Part shown: piece by piece, positions 17,274-26,548 of the stretch
How positions within the stretch are numbered: the first letter of the stretch is position 1
How the letters are laid out: the number at the start of each line of letters is the position of its first letter
Assembly: GCA_023423335.1 (NCBI GenBank)
Contig: JAFAFU010000030.1
Span: forward strand, 62,001-126,000
Direction: 5' to 3'
Length of the DNA stretch: 64,000 bases
Source of the DNA: Bacillota bacterium
GTDB taxonomy: Bacteria; Bacillota; Clostridia; Lachnospirales; Lachnospiraceae
Position numbers and translations under genes: made by a program
Notes under the pieces: generated by a model
Told to the model about the DNA's origin: nothing
The model's input: the letters and a program-made list of their open reading frames with translations, nothing else
The model's database searches: none

Positions 17274-17302
17274 TTGACACTCCGTGCATCTTGGAGTATA
17301 AT
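17274..17302 (+). promoter_or_regulatory. Consensus promoter of the aroF-tyrA-aroA operon
   Basis: TTGACA, 17-nt spacer, TATAAT: perfect sigma-A hexamers. CTCCGTGC in the spacer (17280-17287) is repeated inverted as GCACGGAG at 17324-17331 in the early transcribed region, flanking the -10 box. Confidence 0.88.
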
Positions 17303-17390
17303 CCGCTTATCGTGAGAGCCAAAGCACGGAGCAGACAATATAAGAAAAGCAGATAATATAATTTAATTATAGAAGAAAAGGGGTAATGAC

Positions 17391-18431
17391 ATGATTATCG
17401 TAATGAAGCCGAGGGCGAAACAGGAATCTATTGACAGGATCAGAAATATCATAGAGGACAAGGGCTTATTTGCTCATATCTCAGCCGGTACCGAGGTAAC
17501 CATCATCGGCGTAGTCGGTGACAAATCGAAGCTGCAGGACCAGAACCTGGAGATCTTTGAGGATGTGGATAAAATCGTAGCCGTAACCGAAAGCTATAAG
17601 CTGGCAAACCGTAAGTTCCATCCGGAACCGACCAGGGTAAAGGTCGGCAATGTCGAGATCGGAGGGGACACCCTGGTTATCATGTCAGGCCCCTGTGCGG
17701 TTGAAAGTAAGGAACAGCTATTATTAACTGCCCATGCCATTAAAAAAGCCGGGGCACAAATTCTTCGCGGAGGCGCCTATAAGCCGAGAACATCCCCCTA
17801 TGCCTTCCAGGGTCTCGAGGAAGAAGGCTTAAAATTTATGAAGGAGGCCAGGGAAGAGACCGGTCTGCCTGTCATCTGTGAGGTAACCAGCCTGAATGCC
17901 ATTGAGACCGCCGTAAAATATGTGGATATGCTTCAAATCGGTGCCAGAAACATGCAGAATTTCTATCTTCTGAAGGAAGCCGGCAAGACCGGACTTCCGG
18001 TACTTTTAAAACGGGGTCTCTCCGCAACAATTGACGAATGGCTGAATGCTTCCGAATATATCATAGCAGAAGGCAATCCGAATGTCGTTCTCTGTGAACG
18101 GGGCATCCGCACCTTTGAAACTGCTACCAGAAATACTCTGGATATCAGTGCCGTACCGGTCATCAAGGAGAAGAGTCATCTGCCGATTATCGTAGATCCC
18201 AGCCATGCCACCGGTGTCCGGGATTATGTAGGTCCTCTCGCTAAGAGCGCTGTTGCGGTCGGAGCGGACGGACTGATGATAGAGACCCATCCGAACCCAT
18301 CCTGTGCTTTATCGGATGGCCCCCAGTCTCTGACCTTTGAACAGTTCGAAGCCTTAACCGAGCAGCTCCTCCCTTTGGCAGCTCTTATGGGTAAGAGTCT
18401 TTCTTCAGGAGGTATTCATGAGCGGGATTGA
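17391..18431 (+). CDS. aroF: 3-deoxy-7-phosphoheptulonate (DAHP) synthase
   Basis: First enzyme of the shikimate pathway, condensing PEP and erythrose-4-phosphate. Residues 1-85 form the ferredoxin/ACT-like N-terminal domain typical of the small regulated DAHP synthases. The TIM-barrel catalytic part contains VIMSGPCAVES, LRGGAYKPRTSPYAFQG, LQIGARNMQNFYLLKE, LKRGLSATIDEWLNASEYI and VDPSHATG. At 346 residues the length is usual for this type. The gene leads an operon; its last 14 bp overlap the start of the prephenate dehydrogenase gene, whose AGGAGG lies inside aroF. Confidence 0.95.
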   Translation: MIIVMKPRAKQESIDRIRNIIEDKGLFAHISAGTEVTIIGVVGDKSKLQDQNLEIFEDVDKIVAVTESYKLANRKFHPEPTRVKVGNVEIGGDTLVIMSGPCAVESKEQLLLTAHAIKKAGAQILRGGAYKPRTSPYAFQGLEEEGLKFMKEAREETGLPVICEVTSLNAIETAVKYVDMLQIGARNMQNFYLLKEAGKTGLPVLLKRGLSATIDEWLNASEYIIAEGNPNVVLCERGIRTFETATRNTLDISAVPVIKEKSHLPIIVDPSHATGVRDYVGPLAKSAVAVGADGLMIETHPNPSCALSDGPQSLTFEQFEALTEQLLPLAALMGKSLSSGGIHERD

Positions 18432-19551
18432 AAGTGAGTTTAAAAGCATACGCAGAGTCGGCTTTATCGGCTTCGGACTGATTGGCGGGTCCATCGCCAG
18501 GGTATTAAAAAAGGTTTATCCTGATATTATTCTCTGTGCCTATGATTACCATAAGGATTTGCCCAGCTCCGATCTGCGGTCCGCACTGGCCGATCAGGTA
18601 CTTGACTCCATTACCGCTTCTCTGGAGCGGGAAATCCCGGATTGCGATCTTCTCTTTCTGTGCGCTCCGGTCCTTTCCAACATCAGTTATCTGAAGCAGC
18701 TAAAGCATCTTATCAAGCCCTCCTGTATCATAACGGATGTGGGCAGTGTCAAGGGCAATATTCACGAGGCCGTATGCCAGCTTGGACTTGATGGACAGTT
18801 CATCGGCGGACATCCGATGACCGGTTCAGAGAAGACAGGCTATTTGAATTCCTATGCCCTTCTGCTGGAAAATGCTTATTACATCCTGACTCCCACAGAT
18901 AAGACTTCCGAAGCCAGTCTAAATCTCCTGCATAAGCTGGTTGAACGGATGGGCTCCATCCCGATTCTGTTAAATGCGAAGGAGCATGATGAGATTACGG
19001 CCGCCATCAGCCACCTTCCCCATATTATTGCGGCACAGCTGGTAAACCTGATCAGAACCTCCGATGATAAAGCCGAGAAAATGCGGGCTCTTGCGGCGGG
19101 AGGTTTCAAGGATATTACCAGAATCGCCTCCTCCTCACCGGTCATGTGGCAGGATATCTGCCTGACGAACGCCCCTGTCATCAAACAGTCCCTGGACCGT
19201 TATATAGAAGCCTTAAGAGATGTATCGGAGGCCTTGACTGCGATGGATGGTAATTATCTTTACCATATGTTCGATACCGCGGGCGAATACCGCAGTTCCA
19301 TCCCCAACAGATCGGTTGGTCTGATGAAGAAGGTATTTGAAATCTATCTGGATATTATGGATGAAGCCGGCGCTATTGCAACAATTGCTACCCTGCTTGC
19401 CAGCAACCAGATCAGTATTAAGAATATAGGAATTATCCATAACCGTGAATTTGAGGAAGGTGTTCTGAGAATTGAGTTTTATGAGAATAAGGCTCAGTCA
19501 AATGCAATCGCTTTATTAAGCAGATACAACTACCGGATCTATGAAAGGTAA
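18418..19551 (+). CDS. tyrA: Prephenate dehydrogenase with C-terminal ACT domain
   Basis: Converts prephenate to 4-hydroxyphenylpyruvate for tyrosine. The NAD-binding Rossmann motif GFIGFGLIGGS is at about 14-24. DVGSVKGNI, FIGGHPMTGSEKTGY and ISHLPHIIAAQL are the catalytic and substrate regions. The last 70 or so residues (EAGAIATIATLLASNQISIKNIGIIHNREFEEGVLRIEF) look like an ACT domain, which in this family mediates tyrosine feedback. The start overlaps aroF and follows AGGAGG, so the two are translationally coupled. Confidence 0.94.
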   Translation: MSGIESEFKSIRRVGFIGFGLIGGSIARVLKKVYPDIILCAYDYHKDLPSSDLRSALADQVLDSITASLEREIPDCDLLFLCAPVLSNISYLKQLKHLIKPSCIITDVGSVKGNIHEAVCQLGLDGQFIGGHPMTGSEKTGYLNSYALLLENAYYILTPTDKTSEASLNLLHKLVERMGSIPILLNAKEHDEITAAISHLPHIIAAQLVNLIRTSDDKAEKMRALAAGGFKDITRIASSSPVMWQDICLTNAPVIKQSLDRYIEALRDVSEALTAMDGNYLYHMFDTAGEYRSSIPNRSVGLMKKVFEIYLDIMDEAGAIATIATLLASNQISIKNIGIIHNREFEEGVLRIEFYENKAQSNAIALLSRYNYRIYER

Positions 19552-19635
19552 TCCTGCCTGACATTACTCCCCCGGTGCTTGTATTTTGTCAGAATATCTG
19601 TTACTCTTTAAAAAATATAATAAAGGAGCCGCCTC

Positions 19636-20964
19636 ATGTCAAACCAGAAAAAAGGTCCATTGAAAGGAAGCCTGTCCATACCCGGAGATAAATCCATCTC
19701 ACACCGAGCCGTCATGTTTGGCGCTATCGCTGAGGGAGTTACTGAAGTAACGAATTTCTTACAGGGGGAGGACTGCCTCTCTACCATCCGGTGCTTCCGA
19801 CAATTGGGGATTTCGATATCAAACGACTCCTCCGGGGATATGGTTACCGTAACCGGTAAGGGTCTTCATGGGTTATCGAAGCCGTCCGGCATCCTGGATG
19901 TCGGGAACAGCGGTACGACGATGCGGCTGTTATCCGGTATCCTGTGCGGACAGTCCTTTGCCTCCTCCCTCACCGGGGATGCTTCCATCCGCAGACGTCC
20001 GATGGATAGAATTATGACTCCGCTGCGGCAAATGGGCGCAGATATCATAAGCGAACCCGGCAATGGCTGCGCCCCGTTATTGATTAATCATCAAGCTGCT
20101 GCTTCCGGTTTATTGCATGATAAAGGAAAGAACAGATGTCTGGCAGGAACTCACTACATCAGTCCGGTCGCTTCCGCCCAGGTGAAGTCCTGTATCCTGC
20201 TGGCCGGTCTTTATGCGAATGGCGAGACCTCAGTCACGGAGCCCTATCCATCGAGAAACCATACAGAGCTGATGCTGTCAGAGTTTGGCGCAGCGGTAAA
20301 GAGTTCCGGCAATACTGCCGCTATTCTGCCCGAACCCCGTTTGACCGGACGGCAAATCAATGTTCCCGGTGACATCTCTTCTGCCGCATATTTCATCGCG
20401 GCTGCCCTGATTGTGCCTAACTCGGAGGTTTTAATAAAGAATGTGGGCATCAATCCGACCCGGGACGGAATCCTTACGGTATGCCGGCAGATGGGCGCTG
20501 ATATCACATTACAGAATATAGTGGATCATGGCGGAGAGCCGGTTGCCGATCTGCTTGTCCGCCACAGCGAACTCCGGGGCACAGAAATCGGCGGAAGTAT
20601 CATTCCCGCCTTAATCGATGAAATTCCGGTATTGGCAGTCCTGGCCTGCTTTGCGAAAGGAAGGACTGTTATTAAGGATGCTTCTGAGCTGAAGGTCAAA
20701 GAATCCAACCGCATTGACGTCATGGTAAACAACCTGTCCGAAATGGGGGCGGATATCTGCGCAACAGAGGATGGTATGATAATCAACGGCGGAATGCCGC
20801 TTCACGGAGCCGTCATCGAGAGCAAATCCGATCATCGGATTGCGATGTCCTTTGCGATTGCGGGCTTAATGTCAGAGGGTGAGGTAATCATAAGGAATCC
20901 GGAATGCGTTGAGATATCATACCCGGGCTTTTACAGTGACTTAATGGGACTGCAGCAATATTAG
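19636..20964 (+). CDS. aroA: EPSP synthase (3-phosphoshikimate 1-carboxyvinyltransferase)
   Basis: Transfers enolpyruvyl from PEP to shikimate-3-phosphate. Diagnostic segments are SIPGDKSISHRAVMFGAIA at the N-terminus, LDVGNSGTTMRLLSGIL, GDASIRRRPMDRIMTPLRQMGA, LKVKESNRIDVMVNNL and SKSDHRIAMSFAIAGLMSEG. The length of 442 is slightly above the usual 425-430. It starts 84 bp after tyrA behind AAAGGAG and belongs to the same aromatic operon. Confidence 0.95.
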   Translation: MSNQKKGPLKGSLSIPGDKSISHRAVMFGAIAEGVTEVTNFLQGEDCLSTIRCFRQLGISISNDSSGDMVTVTGKGLHGLSKPSGILDVGNSGTTMRLLSGILCGQSFASSLTGDASIRRRPMDRIMTPLRQMGADIISEPGNGCAPLLINHQAAASGLLHDKGKNRCLAGTHYISPVASAQVKSCILLAGLYANGETSVTEPYPSRNHTELMLSEFGAAVKSSGNTAAILPEPRLTGRQINVPGDISSAAYFIAAALIVPNSEVLIKNVGINPTRDGILTVCRQMGADITLQNIVDHGGEPVADLLVRHSELRGTEIGGSIIPALIDEIPVLAVLACFAKGRTVIKDASELKVKESNRIDVMVNNLSEMGADICATEDGMIINGGMPLHGAVIESKSDHRIAMSFAIAGLMSEGEVIIRNPECVEISYPGFYSDLMGLQQY

Positions 20965-21034
20965 TGCTCTGCAGCACCTGAAAGTTGTATTCAACCATCC
21001 GATGTTACAAAGCACTAGCGGAGATTACGATAAT

Positions 21035-21490
21035 ATGATAAAAAGAATTGATATAAAGAATCCGGTCATACTGGACCAGATCATTACCCTGCAGAGAGCA
21101 TCCTATCTGATTGAAGCCGAGATGATAGATTTCTATGAAATTCCTCCCTTGATTGAGACAAAAGCAGAATTGCTGCAATGCAGGGAAAGCTTTTATGGTT
21201 ATTTTACGGAGGACAGGCTGGTTGGTCTTTTGTCTTATACCGTGGATAAGCAGATACTTGATATCTGCCGGATTGCCGTACATCCGGATTATTTCAGGAA
21301 AGGGATCGCCGATGCTCTTCTGTCTCAGGCCCTTACGCTGCCGGATATCAAGAAAGCCCTGGTCGCTACCGGTCAGAAAAACCTGCCGGCCGTCCGGCTG
21401 TATCAAAAGCATGGTTTTATACAGACCGGGAGCAAGGAAATCGGCGAAGGAATTTACATTGTGGAATTTGAGTTTTCCTTAAATCGCTGA
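21035..21490 (+). CDS. GNAT-family N-acetyltransferase
   Basis: A 151-residue protein. The acetyl-CoA-binding motif A appears as RIAVHPDYFRKGIADALLSQAL, matching the Q/RxxGxA pattern, and motif B follows as NLPAVRLYQKHGFIQTGSKEI. Target molecule is unknown. Start set at the ATG at 21035 with GGAGAT upstream; an in-frame ATG at 21002 would add 11 unrelated residues. It is the last gene before a strong terminator and may be read from the aro operon, about 70 bp away. Confidence 0.82.
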   Translation: MIKRIDIKNPVILDQIITLQRASYLIEAEMIDFYEIPPLIETKAELLQCRESFYGYFTEDRLVGLLSYTVDKQILDICRIAVHPDYFRKGIADALLSQALTLPDIKKALVATGQKNLPAVRLYQKHGFIQTGSKEIGEGIYIVEFEFSLNR

Positions 21491-21509
21491 TTGATGCTTT
21501 ATAAATAAT

Positions 21510-21568
21510 AAAATATGAGGAACAGCATATCCTTAACTTTCTTAAGAATATGCTGCTCCTCATATTTT
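21510..21568. terminator. Bidirectional terminator between the acetyltransferase and GH115 genes
   Basis: A long stem (AAAATATGAGGAACAGCAT with its complement, one mismatch) has A/T flanks that give T-runs on both strands between convergent genes. Confidence 0.85.
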
Positions 21569-21586
21569 ACATCTCAATAATTCCTG

Positions 21587-24478
21587 CTATTTAGTATAGT
21601 AGCTTTCTTCCGGACCGATGAAGCATTCCAGAAGCTTTCCTTCACATTCAAGGATCAATCTCTGAAGAACAAATCCTGCGTCCACCATATAAATCCGAAG
21701 GGTATGCACCTGGTTCTCTGCTAAACTGTGCTCTGTCCTGGATAGCCTGCAGTTTTGCATAACACCCAGATCCCATATCTTTCCATGACCGACCGGAGTG
21801 GTGCATTCAAAGGTATCCACCGTCTTCGGCTTCTCCTCGTCAACCGATATTGCAAATTTCATACCTGTTTCAGAGGATAAATTATTCGAAGGTGCGGAAT
21901 AGGTATATACCTGAATATTGCCGGCGGCCTTCGTCACAAAGCGATATTCCAGATAGGGCGCATCCTTGCCGGGCTCCTTTGCAGGAAGGTCGGTAGGGAA
22001 TACCTTCATGGAGGACAGGGTACGGCCATAATCCTCAATCACTTCCCATCTTCCGTTACCGTAGGATACGTTATCCGCATAATGCTCTGCTTCAATCGCT
22101 ATGATTCCCTGGGTATCTACAAAGGTCATGGAAGGAAGCTGTTCCACCTGATGACGAATCGCTTTCACCTTAACTGTCACAGTTCTGCCCGGACCTGTTA
22201 CGGTTATGCTGCCGTCCGCCAAATCTCTGCCATCCAGTTTGCTCCAGTCGATGCTGACCTTGATTTCGGCATCTTCCTGAGTACTTCCCTTTACGGTTCC
22301 GGATACATATTCTGCATCACCCTCTGCCTTCATAAGGATAAAATCCTGATCCGCTGTCAGCGTATATGCCACCTGGGTATCTCCGCCGTTACCGATCGTT
22401 ATCACATGCTCTTCCTTACCGATATTCGTAAAGTTCGGAAGCACTGCCGTGCCATCGATGTAGCCTTTCGTATCATTCGGAACGGTAACTACCATTCTGG
22501 CACCCATGTCTGTCGTAACCATCTTAAGGGAGGGCATGATATTTACCTCAGCGGAACGCCAGCCTGTCTGGCCGATATGGCCCTGGGTCATCATATGGTT
22601 CCATTTGCCGCCGGCCAGGTTGTTATTATAATGATCCGCCATCAGAAGGTCCTGCACGAAGCTGTCATTTACATACCTGGCAACACGGTTGGCCATATTC
22701 TTACCCTGCTGATCATAGAGGGCATTCTTTGCGGTATAGATATGAAGCCGGTACATCAGGTAGGAAGCCTTTGCCGGATAGAGCACCAGCTGATAGAAGG
22801 AATCCTTCTTCTCCTCCGGCAGTTTGCCATAAATCTCTTCGGCAAGTACTGCAACCTCTTCATACTGCGCCAGCATCCGGTCCGCCTCTCCATAATTCAC
22901 CGGATGGAAGGTATCCGGGAACAGGTTCTCCGGCTTTCTGATTCCGTTATATTTGGTATATCCCCTGAGAACCTTTGCGGTATCCTCGGCAAACTCTTCG
23001 CCGAATTCCTTCCTGGCCCACAGACAGGTGTATTCATCCACCTTATTTCTCTGGCCCCACTTCTCGATATCATAAGCCAGATCGAGGAAATATTCAATCG
23101 GGAACTCCATTGGTTTAAGATCACCGGTATTAACGATCCAGATCTTATCGATACCATATTCATAAGCCATGGTCATTTGTTCCCAGGTCTTTTGAAGCGG
23201 CATATTATTGATCCATTTGTAGGAGAAGGGTCCGCCCACATAATCAAAATGATAATACATTCCGAAACCGCCCTTATGTTTACGCATCTCACCCATCGGC
23301 AGATGACGCACATTACCGAAGTTATCATCACAGAGCATTAATGTAATATCCTCAGGAACCTTCATGCCCGCGGAATAGAATTCTTCTACTTCCTTATAAA
23401 GCACCCACATCTGGGGGACCTTTGTCACATCCGGATTAACGTACTTTGCCAGGATCTCTCTCTGGTCGGTAACGATTTTCTCATACAACGCAATGATATC
23501 ATCAATTTTACCGCCGTTGATCATGGATTCATCACCGTCACCGCGCATGCCGACCGTTACGATTTTCTCATAATCCTTATTCTCTTTTATTCTGTCTTCC
23601 CAAAAACGGTATAATCCCTCCTGATTTCTCTCATAATTCCAGTTTGCGTGGCCGCCGTACTGGTCTCCCAGAACAGTCCATTCCTTCTGGGCGCGCATCA
23701 TAGGCTCATGATGGGAGGTACCCATGACAATACCGTATTCATCTGCAAGCCTGGGACTCTCCGGATCGTCAATATTGATGCTCTTTCCCCACATTGCAGG
23801 CCACATATAGTTACCCTTCAGACGGAGAATTAATTCAAATACATGAACATACATCTTGGAATTTATTCCGCCGAACTTGCTCCAGCTCCAGCCGCCAAAG
23901 CAAGGCTCCTCGTCATTAATAAAGATACCTCTGTATTGTACAGAAGGCTCCTTCGACTCAATCCTGCCATCTGCTATCAAAAGCTCCTGCTTTTTCACCG
24001 GATAGCTGTCCGCCCACCACACCCAGGCGGAAACACCGATGATTTCGGATAGCTTGTAAATACCGTAGATGGTTCCTCTCTTATTACTGCCGGCGATGAC
24101 AAGCGCTTTCTTCACCCCGGGGAAAGGCTGCGTGACCGTCTCCATCACATAGGTTTCCCAGGTTCCCCGAATACCGCTGACATCGATTTTGCCTGCTTCT
24201 GCCAGGGCATCGATCCATTCGCTGTGGCCGACGGTACCTGCAATAACCAGCAATTCACCCTCCGGCTCATTCTTAACCTCCGGCTTTACTCCGGTGACGA
24301 GCTGGACATCTCCCGTCAATGCCTTTGCGGCAATTGCCACTCCCTTGAAGTCCTTCTCTGATATTAAGATATCAGCAACCCTGCCATGCTCAGCCAAAGC
24401 AAAATATTCGTTTGGATTCACGGAGCATTTTCCCAACTTAAGTCCGGTGTCATTTGCGTTCATCTTAATCAAATCCAT
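21587..24478 (-). CDS. GH115 xylan alpha-1,2-glucuronidase, cytoplasmic
   Basis: A 963-residue glycoside hydrolase of family GH115, which removes (4-O-methyl)glucuronic acid from xylan and xylo-oligosaccharides. Visible family segments are GTIYGIYKLSEIIGVSAWVWWAD, YRGIFINDEEPCFGGWSW, RLKGNYMWPAMWG, GTSHHEPMMR, VTVGMRGDGDESM and EYGIDKIWIVNTGDLKPMEFPIEYFL. No signal peptide is present after the start at 24478 (AAAAGGAGG site), so it should act inside the cell on imported oligosaccharides. The C-terminal 300 residues are beta-rich (FVDTQGIIAIEAEHYADN) as in other members. It complements the secreted GH10 xylanase encoded 5 kb away. Confidence 0.92.
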   Translation of the reverse strand: MDLIKMNANDTGLKLGKCSVNPNEYFALAEHGRVADILISEKDFKGVAIAAKALTGDVQLVTGVKPEVKNEPEGELLVIAGTVGHSEWIDALAEAGKIDVSGIRGTWETYVMETVTQPFPGVKKALVIAGSNKRGTIYGIYKLSEIIGVSAWVWWADSYPVKKQELLIADGRIESKEPSVQYRGIFINDEEPCFGGWSWSKFGGINSKMYVHVFELILRLKGNYMWPAMWGKSINIDDPESPRLADEYGIVMGTSHHEPMMRAQKEWTVLGDQYGGHANWNYERNQEGLYRFWEDRIKENKDYEKIVTVGMRGDGDESMINGGKIDDIIALYEKIVTDQREILAKYVNPDVTKVPQMWVLYKEVEEFYSAGMKVPEDITLMLCDDNFGNVRHLPMGEMRKHKGGFGMYYHFDYVGGPFSYKWINNMPLQKTWEQMTMAYEYGIDKIWIVNTGDLKPMEFPIEYFLDLAYDIEKWGQRNKVDEYTCLWARKEFGEEFAEDTAKVLRGYTKYNGIRKPENLFPDTFHPVNYGEADRMLAQYEEVAVLAEEIYGKLPEEKKDSFYQLVLYPAKASYLMYRLHIYTAKNALYDQQGKNMANRVARYVNDSFVQDLLMADHYNNNLAGGKWNHMMTQGHIGQTGWRSAEVNIMPSLKMVTTDMGARMVVTVPNDTKGYIDGTAVLPNFTNIGKEEHVITIGNGGDTQVAYTLTADQDFILMKAEGDAEYVSGTVKGSTQEDAEIKVSIDWSKLDGRDLADGSITVTGPGRTVTVKVKAIRHQVEQLPSMTFVDTQGIIAIEAEHYADNVSYGNGRWEVIEDYGRTLSSMKVFPTDLPAKEPGKDAPYLEYRFVTKAAGNIQVYTYSAPSNNLSSETGMKFAISVDEEKPKTVDTFECTTPVGHGKIWDLGVMQNCRLSRTEHSLAENQVHTLRIYMVDAGFVLQRLILECEGKLLECFIGPEESYYTK

Positions 24479-24562
24479 TTGATTTCCTCCTTTTACTAGC
24501 AGTACTTTCTTCCAGGCTCCTCTTATCTGTGTGTTATTAATTAGGATTCCCTGAATAAGTTT

Positions 24563-24616
24563 ATTATACCAAAATATGAGGAATTTGTACATTCTTTTCA
24601 CCATAAAGAGGAATTT
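24563..24616 (-). promoter_or_regulatory. Extended -10 promoter and direct repeats before GH115
   Basis: Minus-strand TGGTATAAT (-10 at 24563-24568) has no good -35 box. Two direct copies of the plus-strand word GAGGAATTT lie at 24578-24586 and 24608-24616, 30 bp apart and upstream of the -10. This would suit an AraC-type activator. Confidence 0.5.
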
Positions 24617-24651
24617 TGACGAAAATATTCCGCTGCAATGGGTTTGACTGT

Positions 24652-25926
24652 TTACTTACAGATAATTCGGACAAAAATTTTCTTTCCGATTTTTAATACG
24701 AACTCATCAGTTTCAAGTCTCAAACCAAGGTCTTCCACCGGCTTTCCGTTCAGCCGGACTCCGCCCTGCTTTACCAGCCTGCGAAAATCACTGCCCGAAA
24801 GTATCACCTTCTTTTCTAAAAGTGCCGGTATCAAATCCGGCAGGCTCCGGCATTCCCGGGATACTACAAGCTCCATCATGGTTTCCGGCAGACCGCCCTG
24901 TTCAAAAACCCTGGCAAAATAGCTTCTTGCCCCCCTTGTAGCTTCTTCACTGTGGTACAGTCCGGTGATAATGCCGGCCAGCTCCAATTTGACCTCCTTC
25001 GGATTCCTTCCTTCCCTAAGCTGTCTTCCTATCTCCTCAAGTCTGTCGGGATGCTCATCCGTAGCCAGTTCGAAATAGCGTAATATCAGGCGGTCCGGAA
25101 GCTCCATCACTTTCTTGAACATGATCTCCGCCGGCATGGAGATCCCGATGTAATTGCCAAGGCTCTTACTCATTTTTTCCGTTCCGTCCAATCCCTCCAG
25201 GATAGGCATAAACAAAGCTACCTGTTTTTCCATGCCATATCCGGCCTGCAGGCTTCTGCCCATCAGGATATTGAAGGTCTGATCCGTACCGCCCAGCTCG
25301 ATATCCGCCCTGATCTCCACGGAATCATAGGCCTGCATCAACGGGTAGAAGAATTCATGAAGCCCGATCGGCTCATTGTTCCGGTATCTGCCGGTGAAGT
25401 CGTCCCGTTCCAATAGTCTGGCAACCGTTGTACCTGCCGCCAGCCGGATGATATCTTCAAACTTTAATTCGGACAGCCATTCGCTGTTGAATCTTACCGT
25501 GGTTTTCGCCGGATCGATAATGCTAAATATCTGCTCCGTATAGGTTCCGGCATTCTCCCTGACCTGCTTCTCGGAAAGCGGCTTTCTGGCTTTGGACTTG
25601 CCGGTGGGATCTCCGATTTTACCGGTAAAGTCCCCTATAATGATTACCGCATGATGTCCCAGCTTCTGCAGCTGTCTGATTTTTCGCAGGACTACCGCAT
25701 GCCCAAGGTGGATGTCCGGGGCACTGGGGTCCAGTCCCAGCTTAACGATCAAAGGCCGGTTCTCCTTCCTTGCACCAAGCAGTTTCTGCCTGAGCTCCTC
25801 TTCGGAGATCAATTCGGCAGCTCCTTTGCGGATAATTTTAATCTGCTCCTCAATATCCGTTTCCATCTGCGCACCGTCCTTCCTGTTCATCTGATCACGA
25901 TCGGCTTTTTTCTCCTTGATTTCCAT
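24652..25926 (-). CDS. tyrS: Tyrosyl-tRNA synthetase (TyrZ-like)
   Basis: Charges tRNA-Tyr. Class I signatures are PDIHLGH (HIGH-like) and EKMSKSLGNY (KMSKS); AYDSVEIRADIELGGTDQTFN lies in the binding pocket, and a C-terminal S4-like RNA-binding part reads GVRLNGKPVEDLGLRL. The sequence resembles the TyrZ-type branch rather than classical Bacillus TyrS. Several starts are possible: 25926 has AAAGGATGG at good distance. Family similarity, however, begins at METDIEEQIKII (start 25866), also behind AGGAAGG, so the first 20 residues here may not be translated. Expression is controlled by the T-box upstream. Confidence 0.93.
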   Translation of the reverse strand: MEIKEKKADRDQMNRKDGAQMETDIEEQIKIIRKGAAELISEEELRQKLLGARKENRPLIVKLGLDPSAPDIHLGHAVVLRKIRQLQKLGHHAVIIIGDFTGKIGDPTGKSKARKPLSEKQVRENAGTYTEQIFSIIDPAKTTVRFNSEWLSELKFEDIIRLAAGTTVARLLERDDFTGRYRNNEPIGLHEFFYPLMQAYDSVEIRADIELGGTDQTFNILMGRSLQAGYGMEKQVALFMPILEGLDGTEKMSKSLGNYIGISMPAEIMFKKVMELPDRLILRYFELATDEHPDRLEEIGRQLREGRNPKEVKLELAGIITGLYHSEEATRGARSYFARVFEQGGLPETMMELVVSRECRSLPDLIPALLEKKVILSGSDFRRLVKQGGVRLNGKPVEDLGLRLETDEFVLKIGKKIFVRIICK

Positions 25927-25979
25927 TGTTTTTTCCATCCTTTCATAATTTTAAAGCGTCAAATGCTTTTTATGACAAT

Positions 25980-26011
25980 ATAAAACCGCCCTCTATCTGC
26001 ATAGAGGGCGG
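25980..26011 (-). terminator. T-box terminator hairpin
   Basis: CCGCCCTCTAT (25986-25996) pairs with ATAGAGGGCGG (26001-26011), followed on the minus strand by TTTTATAT. It is mutually exclusive with the antiterminator carrying the T-box word. Confidence 0.9.
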
Positions 26012-26295
26012 GAATATTCTCGCGGTACCACCTCGTATTTATCGGCTGCTCACACAGCCAACCTCTTTGAGTACGCCGGTTATAGCATCAATGCCTTCCG
26101 GAATAAATCTCCGGCCGGTTATACTCTAGCACGTTAACGGGTGCAGGGGACCGTCACAGCCTACTTAGATTTTCTGTTCGGTGTGAAGCTCAAAGATGTA
26201 TTCGGAATGTTCTGCCTGCACCTCTCATCAACCGGTTGCTTTCTGTAGGCGGTTCTCATTCTTACTTCTTCTTATCATCGCTTTTGCTATATTGA
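26012..26295 (-). ncRNA. T-box riboswitch, tyrosine-specific
   Basis: Read on the minus strand, the leader ends in the T-box sequence AGGTGGTACCGCG (26021-26033) just before the terminator. The 5' half forms stem I, with a specifier-loop candidate GAA-UAC-AUC; the UAC codon is at 26198-26200 and would pair with the tRNA-Tyr anticodon. Uncharged tRNA-Tyr would stabilise the antiterminator and raise synthetase expression. The specifier position was picked by pattern and by the downstream gene, not by a computed fold. Confidence 0.92.
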
Positions 26296-26300
26296 GCGTA

Positions 26301-26329
26301 AGTATAACAAGCCGGCTTATATTTGTCAA
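26301..26329 (-). promoter_or_regulatory. Promoter of the tyrS T-box leader
   Basis: Minus-strand TTGACA, 17-nt spacer, TATACT. The word TGTGCAAATTG lies 24 nt upstream of the -35 box, as it does (26 nt) ahead of TTGACA at 26575 on the other side. Confidence 0.82.
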
Positions 26330-26353
26330 TACCTGAAATTATGATTTAGGTGC

Positions 26354-26548
26354 CAATTTGCACAATTTAGTTGGCTATTAAATGTGATACAAAACATAGT
26401 TCATTCGCAACACACTTTTGCTTGAATGAAGTACATAGTGGTACGTAAGGTCCTAAAACACAGGACCTAAGTACCAACGACTTCATACAGTTGCTCATTG
26501 AACTATGTTTTGCATCACTTCAATTATAGTCAGTAAATGTGCAAATTG
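26354..26548. repeat. 195-bp imperfect palindrome between divergent promoters
   Basis: Outer ends CAATTTGCACA and TGTGCAAATTG are inverted. Inside them, TGATACAAAACATAGTTCA (26385-26403) is inverted at 26499-26517 with one mismatch. The centre is AGGTCCT/AGGACCT with GGTAC/GTACC and ATGAAGT/ACTTCAT flanks. It carries no open frame. It could be a MITE-like insertion or a large regulatory cruciform between tyrS and the Cys-rich gene. Confidence 0.75.

Noticed and set aside
22082..23341. A 419-codon open frame antisense to GH115
   Set aside because: Long only because of codon bias on the other strand; protein has no recognisable motifs, no start signals, and GH115 is certain.
26354..26548. Insertion sequence
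   Set aside because: Palindromic but with no transposase frame; described as a palindrome or possible miniature element only.
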